This document shows, one piece after another, positions 1-6,092 of a stretch of 11,875 nucleotides of DNA. A model generated the notes under the pieces. That model was not told the DNA's origin, searched no databases, and saw only the letters and a list, made by a program, of their open reading frames with translations. The stretch's first letter is position 1, and every line of letters begins with the position of its first letter. Origin of the DNA: Enterobacteriaceae bacterium UBA2655 (GTDB lineage Bacteria; Pseudomonadota; Gammaproteobacteria; Enterobacterales; Enterobacteriaceae); assembly GCA_002359495.1 (NCBI GenBank), contig DENB01000093.1:1-11875 (forward strand), written 5' to 3'. The position numbers and the translations under genes are program-made.

Positions 1-534
1 CGCTTTCTGGCGCTCCGCCTGTTGCTTCAGCTCGGCAACGGCGCCTTGCTTCTCCTGCCGCAGCTGCACAAGCTGCTTCTCCGTCTCGTGTAGCTGCTGC
101 GTCAGATTGGTTATTTTTAGATCCGCTTCCTGCCCGTTATTTTTCGCGTCCGCCGCTTTTAACGCCAGCGCTTGGCGGGCAATGGTCTGCTTATTTATTC
201 TGATTTCATCTTTAAGTTTTTCGAGCAGCCGGTCCGTTTCCTCAGATGTGCGGAAAAGCGATTCCTTCTTTTCCGCTTCCGCCTTGAGCGTTTCCAGTTG
301 AGCAATCCTTTTCTGTAACTTTCTGTTCTCTTTCTGCCAGGTCTTTAGCTGCGCTGATAATATTTCTTCTCTGGATGGCGCAGTTCCCGCAGACGCTGCG
401 GGCAAGCTACGGGCAGTATCATTAAAAAGCTTTAATATTTCGTCGTCATCGTTCGCCAGAGAAGCGCATGGGAAACAGGCAAGGGAAATCAGCAAAGTGA
501 GCAATGTCACTTTGCCTGTAGGATATTTTTTCAT
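1..534 (-). CDS. Secreted coiled-coil protein, C-terminus beyond window (unrecognised family)
   Basis: The reading frame is open from an ATG at 534 to the left edge, giving 178 residues with no stop. Residues 1-27 look like a signal peptide: a lysine near the start, a hydrophobic core at about 9-19, and an S-L-A cut site before N28. C20 follows S-L-A, which is a poor lipobox, so signal peptidase I is more likely. From about residue 55 onward the protein is rich in E, K, Q, A and L, with hydrophobic residues at heptad-like spacing and almost no Gly or Pro. This suggests a long periplasmic coiled coil. An AAGGT ribosome site lies nine bases before the ATG. The lipoprotein gene lies upstream on the same strand, so the two may be co-expressed. 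No functional domain is visible. The missing C-terminus could carry one, for example a peptidyl-prolyl isomerase or an envelope-anchoring domain, but that is speculation. The gene is confident; the function is unknown. Confidence 0.75.
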   Translation of the reverse strand, partial: MKKYPTGKVTLLTLLISLACFPCASLANDDDEILKLFNDTARSLPAASAGTAPSREEILSAQLKTWQKENRKLQKRIAQLETLKAEAEKKESLFRTSEETDRLLEKLKDEIRINKQTIARQALALKAADAKNNGQEADLKITNLTQQLHETEKQLVQLRQEKQGAVAELKQQAERQKA

Positions 535-594
535 GAACTATTACCTTAATAATCACCGCATCCTGCAGTGCAAATAATCACAATATCTTACCGT

Positions 595-611
595 TAATTA
601 TTTAATAATTA
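595..611. promoter_or_regulatory. 17-bp AT palindrome between lipoprotein and coiled-coil genes
   Basis: TAATTATT, one central base, then AATAATTA form a perfect inverted repeat in the 125-bp gap between the two minus-strand genes. All-AT palindromes of this size can be operators (MarR-type sites are often AT-rich) or can simply reflect base composition. It is a weak terminator candidate because the stem has no GC pairs. Confidence 0.3.
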
Positions 612-659
612 GTAACGTCAATTATGATCCTGTTGATTTTGATAATAATTTTAAGCTGA

Positions 660-1106
660 TTACTTAATCTGGCTGATCATCAACTGCGCCAGACGCGTCT
701 TAACGCGAAAGCAAAGTTCACGAATTTGAAATTGATAATGCGGCATAACGAGATTATTAATATCCGAGCCGATTGCGTTTTTAACTGCGAGATATTTCTG
801 GGTTTCTCTGCCTACTTTTTGAAACTCAGCCAGATAGCTATTGTAGGAAGCCGCGTTATATAAACGAATCGCGTCTAATTCTTTACGGCACTGCTGAATA
901 TATTCTGCATTGCTGTTAAACGCCCCGTCTTCCATCGCACCGCTATTTGACGCTTCGTTCTCGTCGGAAGACAGCATTGGCTGAGCAGCAGTACTGTTTT
1001 GTTGAACCTGAACAGGGGATTTAACAGCCGTCTGCGTGGGTTTTTTCTGCACGCATCCCGCCAGCGCAACAAGCGAGACAAAAATAATACCTGCGAACTT
1101 ATGCAT
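660..1106 (-). CDS. Predicted outer-membrane lipoprotein with two-cysteine helical domain (unrecognised)
   Basis: This encodes 148 residues. An in-frame ATG exists at 1145, but the ATG at 1106 is preferred. It has a strong GGAGGA site five bases upstream, and the signal peptide starts directly with M-H-K-F. The lipobox is L-A-G-C with the lipidated cysteine at C18. The next residue is Val rather than Asp, so the Lol rule predicts the outer membrane. Residues 19-65 form a flexible linker rich in Q, S, P and T. Residues 66-148 look helical and carry C73 and C132, which could form a disulfide in the periplasm. The coiled-coil gene follows 125 bp downstream on the same strand. Base composition is clearly more AT-rich than in rlmJ or gor, suggesting accessory origin. 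I do not recognise the family. The lipoprotein assignment is firm, the role unknown. Confidence 0.8.
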   Translation of the reverse strand: MHKFAGIIFVSLVALAGCVQKKPTQTAVKSPVQVQQNSTAAQPMLSSDENEASNSGAMEDGAFNSNAEYIQQCRKELDAIRLYNAASYNSYLAEFQKVGRETQKYLAVKNAIGSDINNLVMPHYQFQIRELCFRVKTRLAQLMISQIK

Positions 1107-1328
1107 TCTATTCCTCCGGTTTGAATGTGGATGCTTTTTTTCCATATGAACCTGTTCACCGCAGCAACTTGTTCTTTACTCTCGCTTACAGCGTTCAGAG
1201 TAGATGAATTTCGCTGCCGCAAAGGTTGGCAGCGAGCATATTAACCTAAATCATCGCGTTAACGATACCCCGACGTTAACAGGGGCGCAGGCTTACCTCA
1301 GACTAAATTGAAAGGCGGAACCGGGCTA

Positions 1329-1457
1329 ATGCGCCGACACATCAGTTTCTGTCTGCTCACTATTATTATTTCGGCCACAGGCGGTAACGCTGCGATCGAA
1401 TGGATAAACAGAGCCATGCACTGCCTGAAAGGCATTTTCGCATTTTATTCGCTATAA
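1329..1457 (+). CDS. Possible small exported peptide, 42 aa
   Basis: An ATG at 1329 opens 42 codons ending in TAA at 1455-1457. The product begins M-R-R-H followed by a hydrophobic stretch (F-C-L-L-T-I-I-I-S-A) and a G-N-A/A junction that resembles a signal peptidase site. That leaves a mature peptide of only about 20 residues with one Cys. A loose purine-rich site (AAGGCGGA) lies some 14 bases upstream, further than usual. It may be a real small protein, the 5' remnant of a broken exported gene, or chance. No homologue comes to mind. Confidence 0.25.
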   Translation: MRRHISFCLLTIIISATGGNAAIEWINRAMHCLKGIFAFYSL

Positions 1458-1574
1458 GAAATGATAAAGTTAATAATAAGTGCCCAAATAATTCCATCAT
1501 TCTTATCCGCGCAGAGAGAAAAGCGTGCACGCCACACGCCGAAGAGAAGCGCAGCATTTTAGCCTGCGCCCATG

Positions 1575-1580
1575 TATACT
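1575..1580 (+). promoter_or_regulatory. Possible -10 element for rlmJ
   Basis: A TATACT hexamer lies about 60 bp before the rlmJ ATG. The 17-bp upstream position (CAGCAT) is not a recognisable -35, so this is a weak call based on the -10 and position only. Confidence 0.3.
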
Positions 1581-1641
1581 TGCCGACGTAACATCCGATA
1601 TTGACTTCCGAACGCAGCGCCGCGTAAAAACCAATTTTATT

Positions 1642-2484
1642 ATGCTCAGTTATCGCCACAGCTTTCACGCTGGCAACCATGCCGACGTACTCAAACATAC
1701 CGTTCAGAGCCTGATCCTCAGCGCGCTGAAAGAAAAAGAAAAACCCTTTCTTTACCTTGATACCCATGCGGGAGCGGGACGCTATCAGCTCAGCGGCGAA
1801 CATGCCGAGCGCACCGGCGAGTATCTGGAAGGCATTGCGCGCATCTGGCAACAGCCCGATGCGCCTGAACTGCTGCAGCCCTATTTCGAGGCGATCCGCG
1901 CTCTGAACCCCAACGGCGCGCTGCGCTACTATCCCGGCTCGCCTCTGATTGCGCGCCATCTGCTGCGTGGCGAAGATAAGCTGCAGCTGACTGAACTGCA
2001 TTCAAGCGATTTTCCGCTGCTGCGCAACGAGTTTACTAAAGACAGCCGCGCGCGCGTGGAGCGCAGCGACGGTTATCAGCAGCTCAAAGCGAAACTGCCG
2101 CCGCCGTCGCGTCGCGGTCTGATTCTGATCGATCCGCCCTACGAACTGAAAAGCGATTATCAGGCGGTGGTTCAGGGAATTCAGGAAGGCTACAAGCGCT
2201 TCAATACCGGCATCTTCGCTCTCTGGTATCCGGTCGTGCTGCGCCAGCAGATCAAACGTATGCGGCATGAACTGGAAGCCACCGGCATCCGTCGCATTCT
2301 GCAAATCGAGCTGGCGGTGCGCCCGGACAGCGATCAGCGCGGCATGACCGCCTCCGGCATGATCGTGATTAACCCGCCGTGGAAGCTGGAGCAGCAGATG
2401 CGCGAGCTGTTGCCGTGGCTGCATAAAAAGCTGGTTCCGACTGGCACCGGCCATACGCGCGTCGAATGGATCGTGCCGGAGTAA
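1642..2484 (+). CDS. rlmJ: 23S rRNA (adenine(2030)-N6)-methyltransferase RlmJ
   Basis: RlmJ uses S-adenosylmethionine to methylate N6 of A2030 in 23S rRNA. The start chosen at 1642 gives M-L-S-Y-R-H-S-F-H-A-G-N-H-A-D and exactly 280 residues, the length of the E. coli protein. The frame stays open upstream to an ATG at 1525, but those 39 extra codons do not resemble the family. The N-terminal Y4, H6 and K18 are present. The SAM-binding motif L-D-T-H-A-G-A-G lies at 39-46. The catalytic D-P-P-Y of N6-adenine methyltransferases is at 164-167. No strong ribosome site precedes the ATG. The gene is convergent with rnz, with only six bases between the stop codons, so neither gene has room for a private terminator. 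Identification is confident from family knowledge and motifs. Confidence 0.96.
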   Translation: MLSYRHSFHAGNHADVLKHTVQSLILSALKEKEKPFLYLDTHAGAGRYQLSGEHAERTGEYLEGIARIWQQPDAPELLQPYFEAIRALNPNGALRYYPGSPLIARHLLRGEDKLQLTELHSSDFPLLRNEFTKDSRARVERSDGYQQLKAKLPPPSRRGLILIDPPYELKSDYQAVVQGIQEGYKRFNTGIFALWYPVVLRQQIKRMRHELEATGIRRILQIELAVRPDSDQRGMTASGMIVINPPWKLEQQMRELLPWLHKKLVPTGTGHTRVEWIVPE

Positions 2485-2490
2485 GGCGCG

Positions 2491-3402
2491 CTATACCTCG
2501 AAAACCGCGAAGTCTCTCGCCAGTTCGGTGTTGGGAAAAACCGACTGGCACTCCGCCAGCAGCCTCGCCATATCCTGCCCGCCGTAGCGCGAGCTGAAAT
2601 GCGTCGCGATCAGCCGCTTTGCCCCCGCCTGCAGCGCAACGCGCGCCGCCTGAAGCGTGGTCGAGTGGCCACGGCCGTTAGCCTTCTCCATCATCGCCGC
2701 CTCCAGCGTGGTTTCATGCACCATCAGATCCACGTTGGCCGCCAGCGCGAACGCCGCATCGGTGGGCGCGGTGTCGCCAAAAATGGCGATGGCTTTGCCT
2801 TTGGTCGCCGGGCCGAGATAGTCCGCGCCGTTAATCACCCGGCCATCCTCCAGCGTGACCTGCTCGCCGCGTTTTAACTGCTGATACCAGGGACCACGCG
2901 GCACGCCTTCCGCCTTCAGGCGCGGCGCATCGAGAAAGCCCGGCTTATCATGCTCCTCGACGCGGTAGCCGTAACACTCCACCACATGGTTCATCGGCCA
3001 GGCCGTCACCTTCAGCGCGCCGTCGTCATAAACCAGCCCGGCTTCAATCTCGGTAATCGTCAGCGGAAAGGTGGTAAAGGAGCCGCTCAGCGCGAGCGCG
3101 TTTTCAACGAAGGCTTTGATGCCTTTGGGTCCGTAAATCGTCAGCGGCTCGAGAATGCCCGCCATCGAACGGCTGGTCAGCAGCCCCGGCAGGCCGAAAA
3201 TATGGTCGCCGTGCAGATGGGTGATAAATATTTTTTCCAGCTTGCCCGGCTTAAGACGGCAGCGCATATATTGATGCTGCGTGGCTTCGCCGCAGTCAAA
3301 CAGCCAGGTTTCGCCGCGATGGGAGCGCGTCAGCGCAATGGCGGTGACGTTACGCTGCAGGCTGGGCGCGCCGGCGCCAGTACCGAGAAAAGTAAGCTGC
3401 AT
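2491..3402 (-). CDS. rbn: Ribonuclease Z / RNase BN
   Basis: This is a metallo-beta-lactamase-fold zinc endo/exoribonuclease that processes tRNA 3' ends (also called rnz or elaC). The ATG at 3402 gives M-Q-L-T-F-L-G-T and 303 residues, close to the 305 of E. coli. An upstream start at 3525 would add 41 residues unlike the family and run through the promoter region. The metal motif H-L-H-G-D-H is at 62-67. Further ligands are H139, D210 and H268, and H246 lies in the G-R-G-H-S segment. The long exosite region (about 145-200, with E-E-H-D-K-P-G) is also present. A CAGGGA ribosome site lies about 10 bases before the ATG. It diverges from gor and converges on rlmJ, so it splits the rlmJ-gor pair that is adjacent in E. 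coli. The catalytic set is complete, so it should be active. Confidence 0.96.
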   Translation of the reverse strand: MQLTFLGTGAGAPSLQRNVTAIALTRSHRGETWLFDCGEATQHQYMRCRLKPGKLEKIFITHLHGDHIFGLPGLLTSRSMAGILEPLTIYGPKGIKAFVENALALSGSFTTFPLTITEIEAGLVYDDGALKVTAWPMNHVVECYGYRVEEHDKPGFLDAPRLKAEGVPRGPWYQQLKRGEQVTLEDGRVINGADYLGPATKGKAIAIFGDTAPTDAAFALAANVDLMVHETTLEAAMMEKANGRGHSTTLQAARVALQAGAKRLIATHFSSRYGGQDMARLLAECQSVFPNTELARDFAVFEV

Positions 3403-3428
3403 GTTATGCTTCCCTGAAAATGAGCAAA

Positions 3429-3458
3429 TATCTAACCCTATTACAATCATAGGTGCAA
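3429..3458 (-). promoter_or_regulatory. Candidate sigma-70 promoter of rnz/rbn
   Basis: On the minus strand TTGCAC (3458-3453) and TAGATA (3434-3429) are separated by 18 bp, placing the transcript start about 20 bp before the ATG at 3402. The match is moderate. It lies back to back with the candidate gor promoter. Confidence 0.4.
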
Positions 3459-3461
3459 ACT

Positions 3462-3491
3462 TTGCGGCGCTTAGCGCGGCGGCGTTACACT
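3462..3491 (+). promoter_or_regulatory. Candidate sigma-70 promoter of gor
   Basis: TTGCGG (3462-3467) and TACACT (3486-3491) are separated by 18 bp, about 40 bp before the gor ATG. In E. coli gor belongs to the OxyR peroxide regulon. I did not find a clear OxyR site by eye, though such sites are degenerate. Confidence 0.4.
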
Positions 3492-3530
3492 CTATGCCAG
3501 TTTTTCTCTCCAACCTGATGGACACAATCG

Positions 3531-4883
3531 ATGACCAGACATTATGACTACCTTGCTATCGGCGCCGGCAGCGGCGGCATCGCCTCAATCAACCGGGCGG
3601 CAATGTATGGCCAGAAGTGCGCGCTGATTGAAGCGAAAGAGCTGGGCGGCACCTGCGTAAACGTAGGTTGTGTACCGAAAAAAGTGATGTGGCATGCGGC
3701 GCAGATCGCCGAAGCGATGCATAACTACGGCCCGGATTACGGCTTTGACGTCACGGTAAATCATTTCGACTGGGCGACGCTGGTAAAAAATCGCAGCGCC
3801 TATATCGATCGCATTCATACCTCTTACAACAACGTGCTGGGTAAAAACCAGGTCGACGTCATCAAAGGTTTCGCCCGTTTTGTGGATACCCACACGGTGG
3901 AAGTGAACGGCGAGAAAATTACCGCCGACCATATCTTGATCGCCACCGGCGGGCGCCCCAGCCATCCGGGCGTGCCGGGCGCGGAGTACGGCATCGATTC
4001 CGATGGCTTCTTTGAGCTGGAGGCGCTGCCGAAGCGCACCGCCGTGGTTGGCGCGGGCTACATCGCCGTCGAGCTGGCGGGCGTCGTCAACGCGCTGGGA
4101 TCGGAAACGCATCTGTTTGTGCGTAAACACGCGCCGCTGCGTCATTTCGATCCGCTGCTGTCGGAAACGCTGGTGGAGGTGATGGAACTTGAAGGCCCGA
4201 CGCTGCATATTCACGCCGTCCCGAAAGCGGTGATTAAAAACGGCGACGGCAGCCTGACGCTGCAGCTGGAAGATGGCCGCGAGCAAACCGTCGACTGCCT
4301 GGTCTGGGCGATCGGCCGCGAGCCGGAAACCGATAACATGAACCTGAGCGTGACCGGCGTCGAGTTGACGGAAAAAGGCCATATCAAGGTCGATAAATTC
4401 CAGAACACCAACGTGCCGGGCATTTATGCCGTCGGCGACAATACCGGCGCGGTGGAGCTGACGCCGGTGGCGGTGGCGGCCGGTCGTCGTCTCTCTGAAC
4501 GCCTGTTTAATAACAAGCCGAACGAGCATCTCGACTACAGCAACGTGCCGACCGTGGTATTCAGCCATCCGCCGATCGGCACCGTTGGCTTAACCGAGCC
4601 GCAGGCGCGCGAGAAGTATGGCGACAGCGAAGTTAAAGTCTATACCTCCTCCTTCACCGCAATGTATACCGCCGTAACGCGCCATCGTCAGCCCTGCCGC
4701 ATGAAGCTGGTCTGCGTGGGTCAGGAAGAGAAAATCGTCGGCTTACACGGTATCGGCTCCGGCATGGATGAAATGTTGCAGGGCTTCGCGATAGCGCTGA
4801 AAATGGGCGCCACCAAGAAAGATTTCGATAATACCGTGGCGATCCACCCGACCGCAGCGGAAGAGTTCGTGACGATGCGCTAA
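3531..4883 (+). CDS. gor: Glutathione-disulfide reductase
   Basis: Gor reduces oxidised glutathione with NADPH and keeps the cytoplasmic thiol pool reduced. The product has 450 residues, the same as E. coli Gor, and aligns without gaps as far as I can judge. The FAD-binding G-A-G-S-G-G lies at 11-16. The redox-active disulfide is C42-x4-C47 (G-G-T-C-V-N-V-G-C). The NADPH-binding segment G-A-G-Y-I-A is near 174-179 and is followed by R-K-H. The second FAD motif Y-A-V-G-D lies near 300. The C-terminal catalytic pair H439 and E444 sits in H-P-T-A-A-E-E. The start is fixed by family length; the GATGG upstream is a weak ribosome site. It is transcribed alone, diverging from rnz and ending in a strong terminator at 4913. 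No residue looks abnormal. Confidence 0.98.
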   Translation: MTRHYDYLAIGAGSGGIASINRAAMYGQKCALIEAKELGGTCVNVGCVPKKVMWHAAQIAEAMHNYGPDYGFDVTVNHFDWATLVKNRSAYIDRIHTSYNNVLGKNQVDVIKGFARFVDTHTVEVNGEKITADHILIATGGRPSHPGVPGAEYGIDSDGFFELEALPKRTAVVGAGYIAVELAGVVNALGSETHLFVRKHAPLRHFDPLLSETLVEVMELEGPTLHIHAVPKAVIKNGDGSLTLQLEDGREQTVDCLVWAIGREPETDNMNLSVTGVELTEKGHIKVDKFQNTNVPGIYAVGDNTGAVELTPVAVAAGRRLSERLFNNKPNEHLDYSNVPTVVFSHPPIGTVGLTEPQAREKYGDSEVKVYTSSFTAMYTAVTRHRQPCRMKLVCVGQEEKIVGLHGIGSGMDEMLQGFAIALKMGATKKDFDNTVAIHPTAAEEFVTMR

Positions 4884-4912
4884 GGCTGAAAACCTTCGCC
4901 GCTTGTGCCTGT

Positions 4913-4945
4913 TCGGGTCGGAACCGCGTTCCGGCCCGATTTTTT
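4913..4945 (+). terminator. Rho-independent terminator of gor
   Basis: An 11-bp stem (4913-4923 with 4929-4939, one G-T pair) has a five-base loop and is followed by six T residues at 4940-4945. It begins 29 bases after the gor stop codon. Confidence 0.9.
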
Positions 4946-5287
4946 ATCCGGGGCTTTTCGTCAGCGTGCAGGGTTCAACGCCGGCAATCGGCGCCGGGAA
5001 AATTGGAAGCCTGAAGGAGAGCGGGTAGTAGAAATGATTCAGTCGGCAAGCTGAAAAGGGACTATAACGTTATTCCAATAACAGGAAATACATTCGCGTA
5101 AGGCTCAGAAGTTTCTTAATCAGTTAGAGCCGTTATTTATTATCAAAGCGTCATTATACTCGAAAAAACTTTTCACAAACTTTTCACTGCAAGGAGGGAA
5201 ATTTTTTCTGCCAGGCGTGACTAAAGATTAAACAACCACGAAGAATAAAAAAAGCAATATAAATTGGGAGAGTGTTTTTTCATTTCC
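4946..5287. other. Gene-free intergenic stretch with tandem repeat
   Basis: I find no convincing ORF on either strand in about 340 bp. Base composition shifts from GC-rich to AT-rich near 5040. Notable elements are a TATACT box at 5155-5160 without a good -35, an 11-bp tandem repeat at 5166-5187, and a near-perfect ribosome-binding sequence (AAGGAGGG, about 5190-5198) with no start codon at a usable distance. Confidence 0.5.
5166..5187. repeat. Perfect 11-bp tandem duplication
   Basis: The unit AAACTTTTCAC occurs twice without spacer (5166-5176 and 5177-5187). A period of 11 bp is about one helical turn, so both copies face the same side of the DNA, as paired protein-binding sites often do. 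It lies just downstream of a TATACT box. The function is unknown and a chance slippage duplication is possible. Confidence 0.7.
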
Positions 5288-5330
5288 ATAATTTAATCCC
5301 GCCGGTCGTAAACCGGCGGGATTAAATTAT
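5288..5330 (-). terminator. Long perfect hairpin downstream of the KGG gene
   Basis: A 19-bp uninterrupted stem (5288-5306 with 5312-5330) has a five-base loop. Its core is CCCGCCGGT/ACCGGCGGG and its outer part is AT-only. It lies 35 bases after the KGG stop codon, which suits a terminator or a 3' RNA-stabilising hairpin. The following bases on the minus strand are not a clean U run, so termination strength is uncertain. Confidence 0.6.
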
Positions 5331-5365
5331 TCTGACTTGCTGGCCCTCCATGGCCCATGCGGCGA

Positions 5366-5530
5366 CTAGCTACGACGGCTGGTCTGCCCGCCTTTTTTCC
5401 CTGCCTCTGAGGCTTTTTCGCGGTCATTTTTGAAATTACCGCCGCTGTGCTGTCCGCCCTTTTTACCTGCTTCTGAAGCTTTCTGACGGTCGTCTGCAAA
5501 ATTACCTGAACCACCACGATGCTGAGTCAT
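5366..5530 (-). CDS. KGG-repeat stress-induced protein (YciG-like)
   Basis: This is a 54-residue protein starting M-T-Q-H-R-G-G-S-G-N-F and ending in TAG at 5368-5366. It contains two copies of the segment K-A-S-E-A-G-K-K-G-G-Q, at residues 17-27 and 39-49. The preceding R-G-G-S-G-N-F and S-G-G-N-F motifs are the hallmark of the KGG / stress-induced acidophilic repeat family (E. coli YciG, Bacillus GsiB). It is very hydrophilic and glycine-rich with no membrane segment, so probably disordered and cytoplasmic. E. coli YciG has about 59 residues, so the length is normal. The AGAGGA ribosome site is good. In E. coli yciG sits in an RpoS-dependent operon with yciF and yciE. Here it stands alone with a sigma-S-like promoter. 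The molecular function of the family is not settled; a role in stationary-phase or osmotic stress is inferred. Confidence 0.92.
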   Translation of the reverse strand: MTQHRGGSGNFADDRQKASEAGKKGGQHSGGNFKNDREKASEAGKKGGQTSRRS

Positions 5531-5618
5531 ATAAATTTCCTCTTCGTGAGTTTTAAAAAATACATAACCTCTTTCTCTCTGTTTTTTAGAAATCAGTTAT
5601 GTGCGTCCTACGATTTAA

Positions 5619-5646
5619 AATATAGATCAGCTCGCTCCGAATGCAA
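5619..5646 (-). promoter_or_regulatory. Candidate sigma-S/sigma-70 promoter of the KGG gene
   Basis: On the minus strand TTGCAT (5646-5641) is followed after 16 bp by TATATT (5624-5619). The -10 is preceded by C (C-T-A-T-A-T-T-T-T-A-A), which closely matches the sigma-S extended -10 pattern. The leader would be about 80 nt. It carries a 7-bp inverted repeat (ACATAAC at 5562-5568, GTTATGT at 5596-5602). Confidence 0.5.
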
Positions 5647-6063
5647 GGTATAAATATTAATATCGAAACGGGATTCAGCTTATACATATCGCCTGGCATT
5701 TCGCAACATTTTGTCATTCCCCTCTGCTTTGTGATTATATATTTTTCCGGCTTCGTTTATTATTAAAATAATGTTTTTAAATCAGGCGTTTTCACCGAGA
5801 ATAAAAAAGCGAAGCGCGAAGCAGTCGCGCGGTTTATAAAATTTTGGCCTCATTTTGCCGCCGCCACTTCGCGTTTCGTCGGGTTTATGTTTACACAAGT
5901 TTACGTTGCGCCGTTACGCGGCAAAGCACACACAGCCGCGCGAAGAGGCCGGATCTTCAGCATATTCCGCCATCTGGCGGTCTGCGGGATGCGATAAAGA
6001 AGAGCTAAAAGGGTACGAACGCCTTCATGCAGCCGAATTGCGGCAGGAAACCCGGGAGAAATC
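5647..6063. other. Gene-free stretch between KGG and GH15 genes
   Basis: This stretch is AT-rich to about 5810, then GC-rich. I see no convincing gene. A plus-strand frame from 5855 runs to 6220, but its product is Arg/Ser-rich, lacks any family pattern and overlaps the GH15 3' end. The region holds a minus-strand terminator-like hairpin at 5803-5830 and an imperfect 12-bp inverted repeat (5810-5821 and 5867-5878). Confidence 0.45.
5803..5830 (-). terminator. Terminator-like hairpin, minus strand
   Basis: The six-base stem GCGCGA/TCGCGC (5814-5819 with 5825-5830) and five-base loop are followed on the minus strand by TTCGC and then six T residues (5808-5803). A larger alternative fold pairs 5810-5821 with 5867-5878. 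It could catch readthrough from the GH15 gene 260 bp away and keep it out of the KGG gene. Confidence 0.45.
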
Positions 6064-6085
6064 AGGCGGGCGCGGCGGCCCGCCT
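6064..6085 (-). terminator. GC-rich hairpin after the GH15 stop codon
   Basis: The eight-base perfect stem AGGCGGGC/GCCCGCCT has a six-base loop and begins seven bases past the stop codon. On the minus strand it is followed only by GATTTCTC, so it is a plausible but not strong intrinsic terminator. Confidence 0.5.
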
Positions 6086-6092
6086 GTCGGCG

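Larger units (their letters stand above)
1107..1641. other. Intergenic region between lipoprotein gene and rlmJ
   Basis: About 535 bp separate two divergent genes. The region should hold the lipoprotein promoter (minus) and the rlmJ promoter (plus). A TAATAT box on the minus strand at 1243-1238 and a TATACT box on the plus strand at 1575-1580 are possible -10 elements, but neither has a convincing -35. One possible small ORF lies at 1329-1457. Two GTTAAC sites occur at 1258 and 1275. I see no RNA gene or mobile element remnant. Confidence 0.5.

Noticed and set aside
1366..2001. 211-codon minus-strand frame overlapping the start of rlmJ
   Set aside because: Mostly antisense to rlmJ with low-quality protein composition and no ribosome site. 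rlmJ matches its family over its full length.
2491..3525. Longer 344-residue form of RNase Z starting at 3525
   Set aside because: The 41 extra residues do not resemble the family, the start has no ribosome site, and the segment overlaps the likely divergent promoter region. M-Q-L-T-F-L-G-T at 3402 matches the known N-terminus.
3585..4568. 327-codon frame antisense to gor
   Set aside because: It lies fully inside gor on the other strand and is rich in His, Arg and Val as expected for an antisense shadow of a GC-rich gene. Gor itself is certain.
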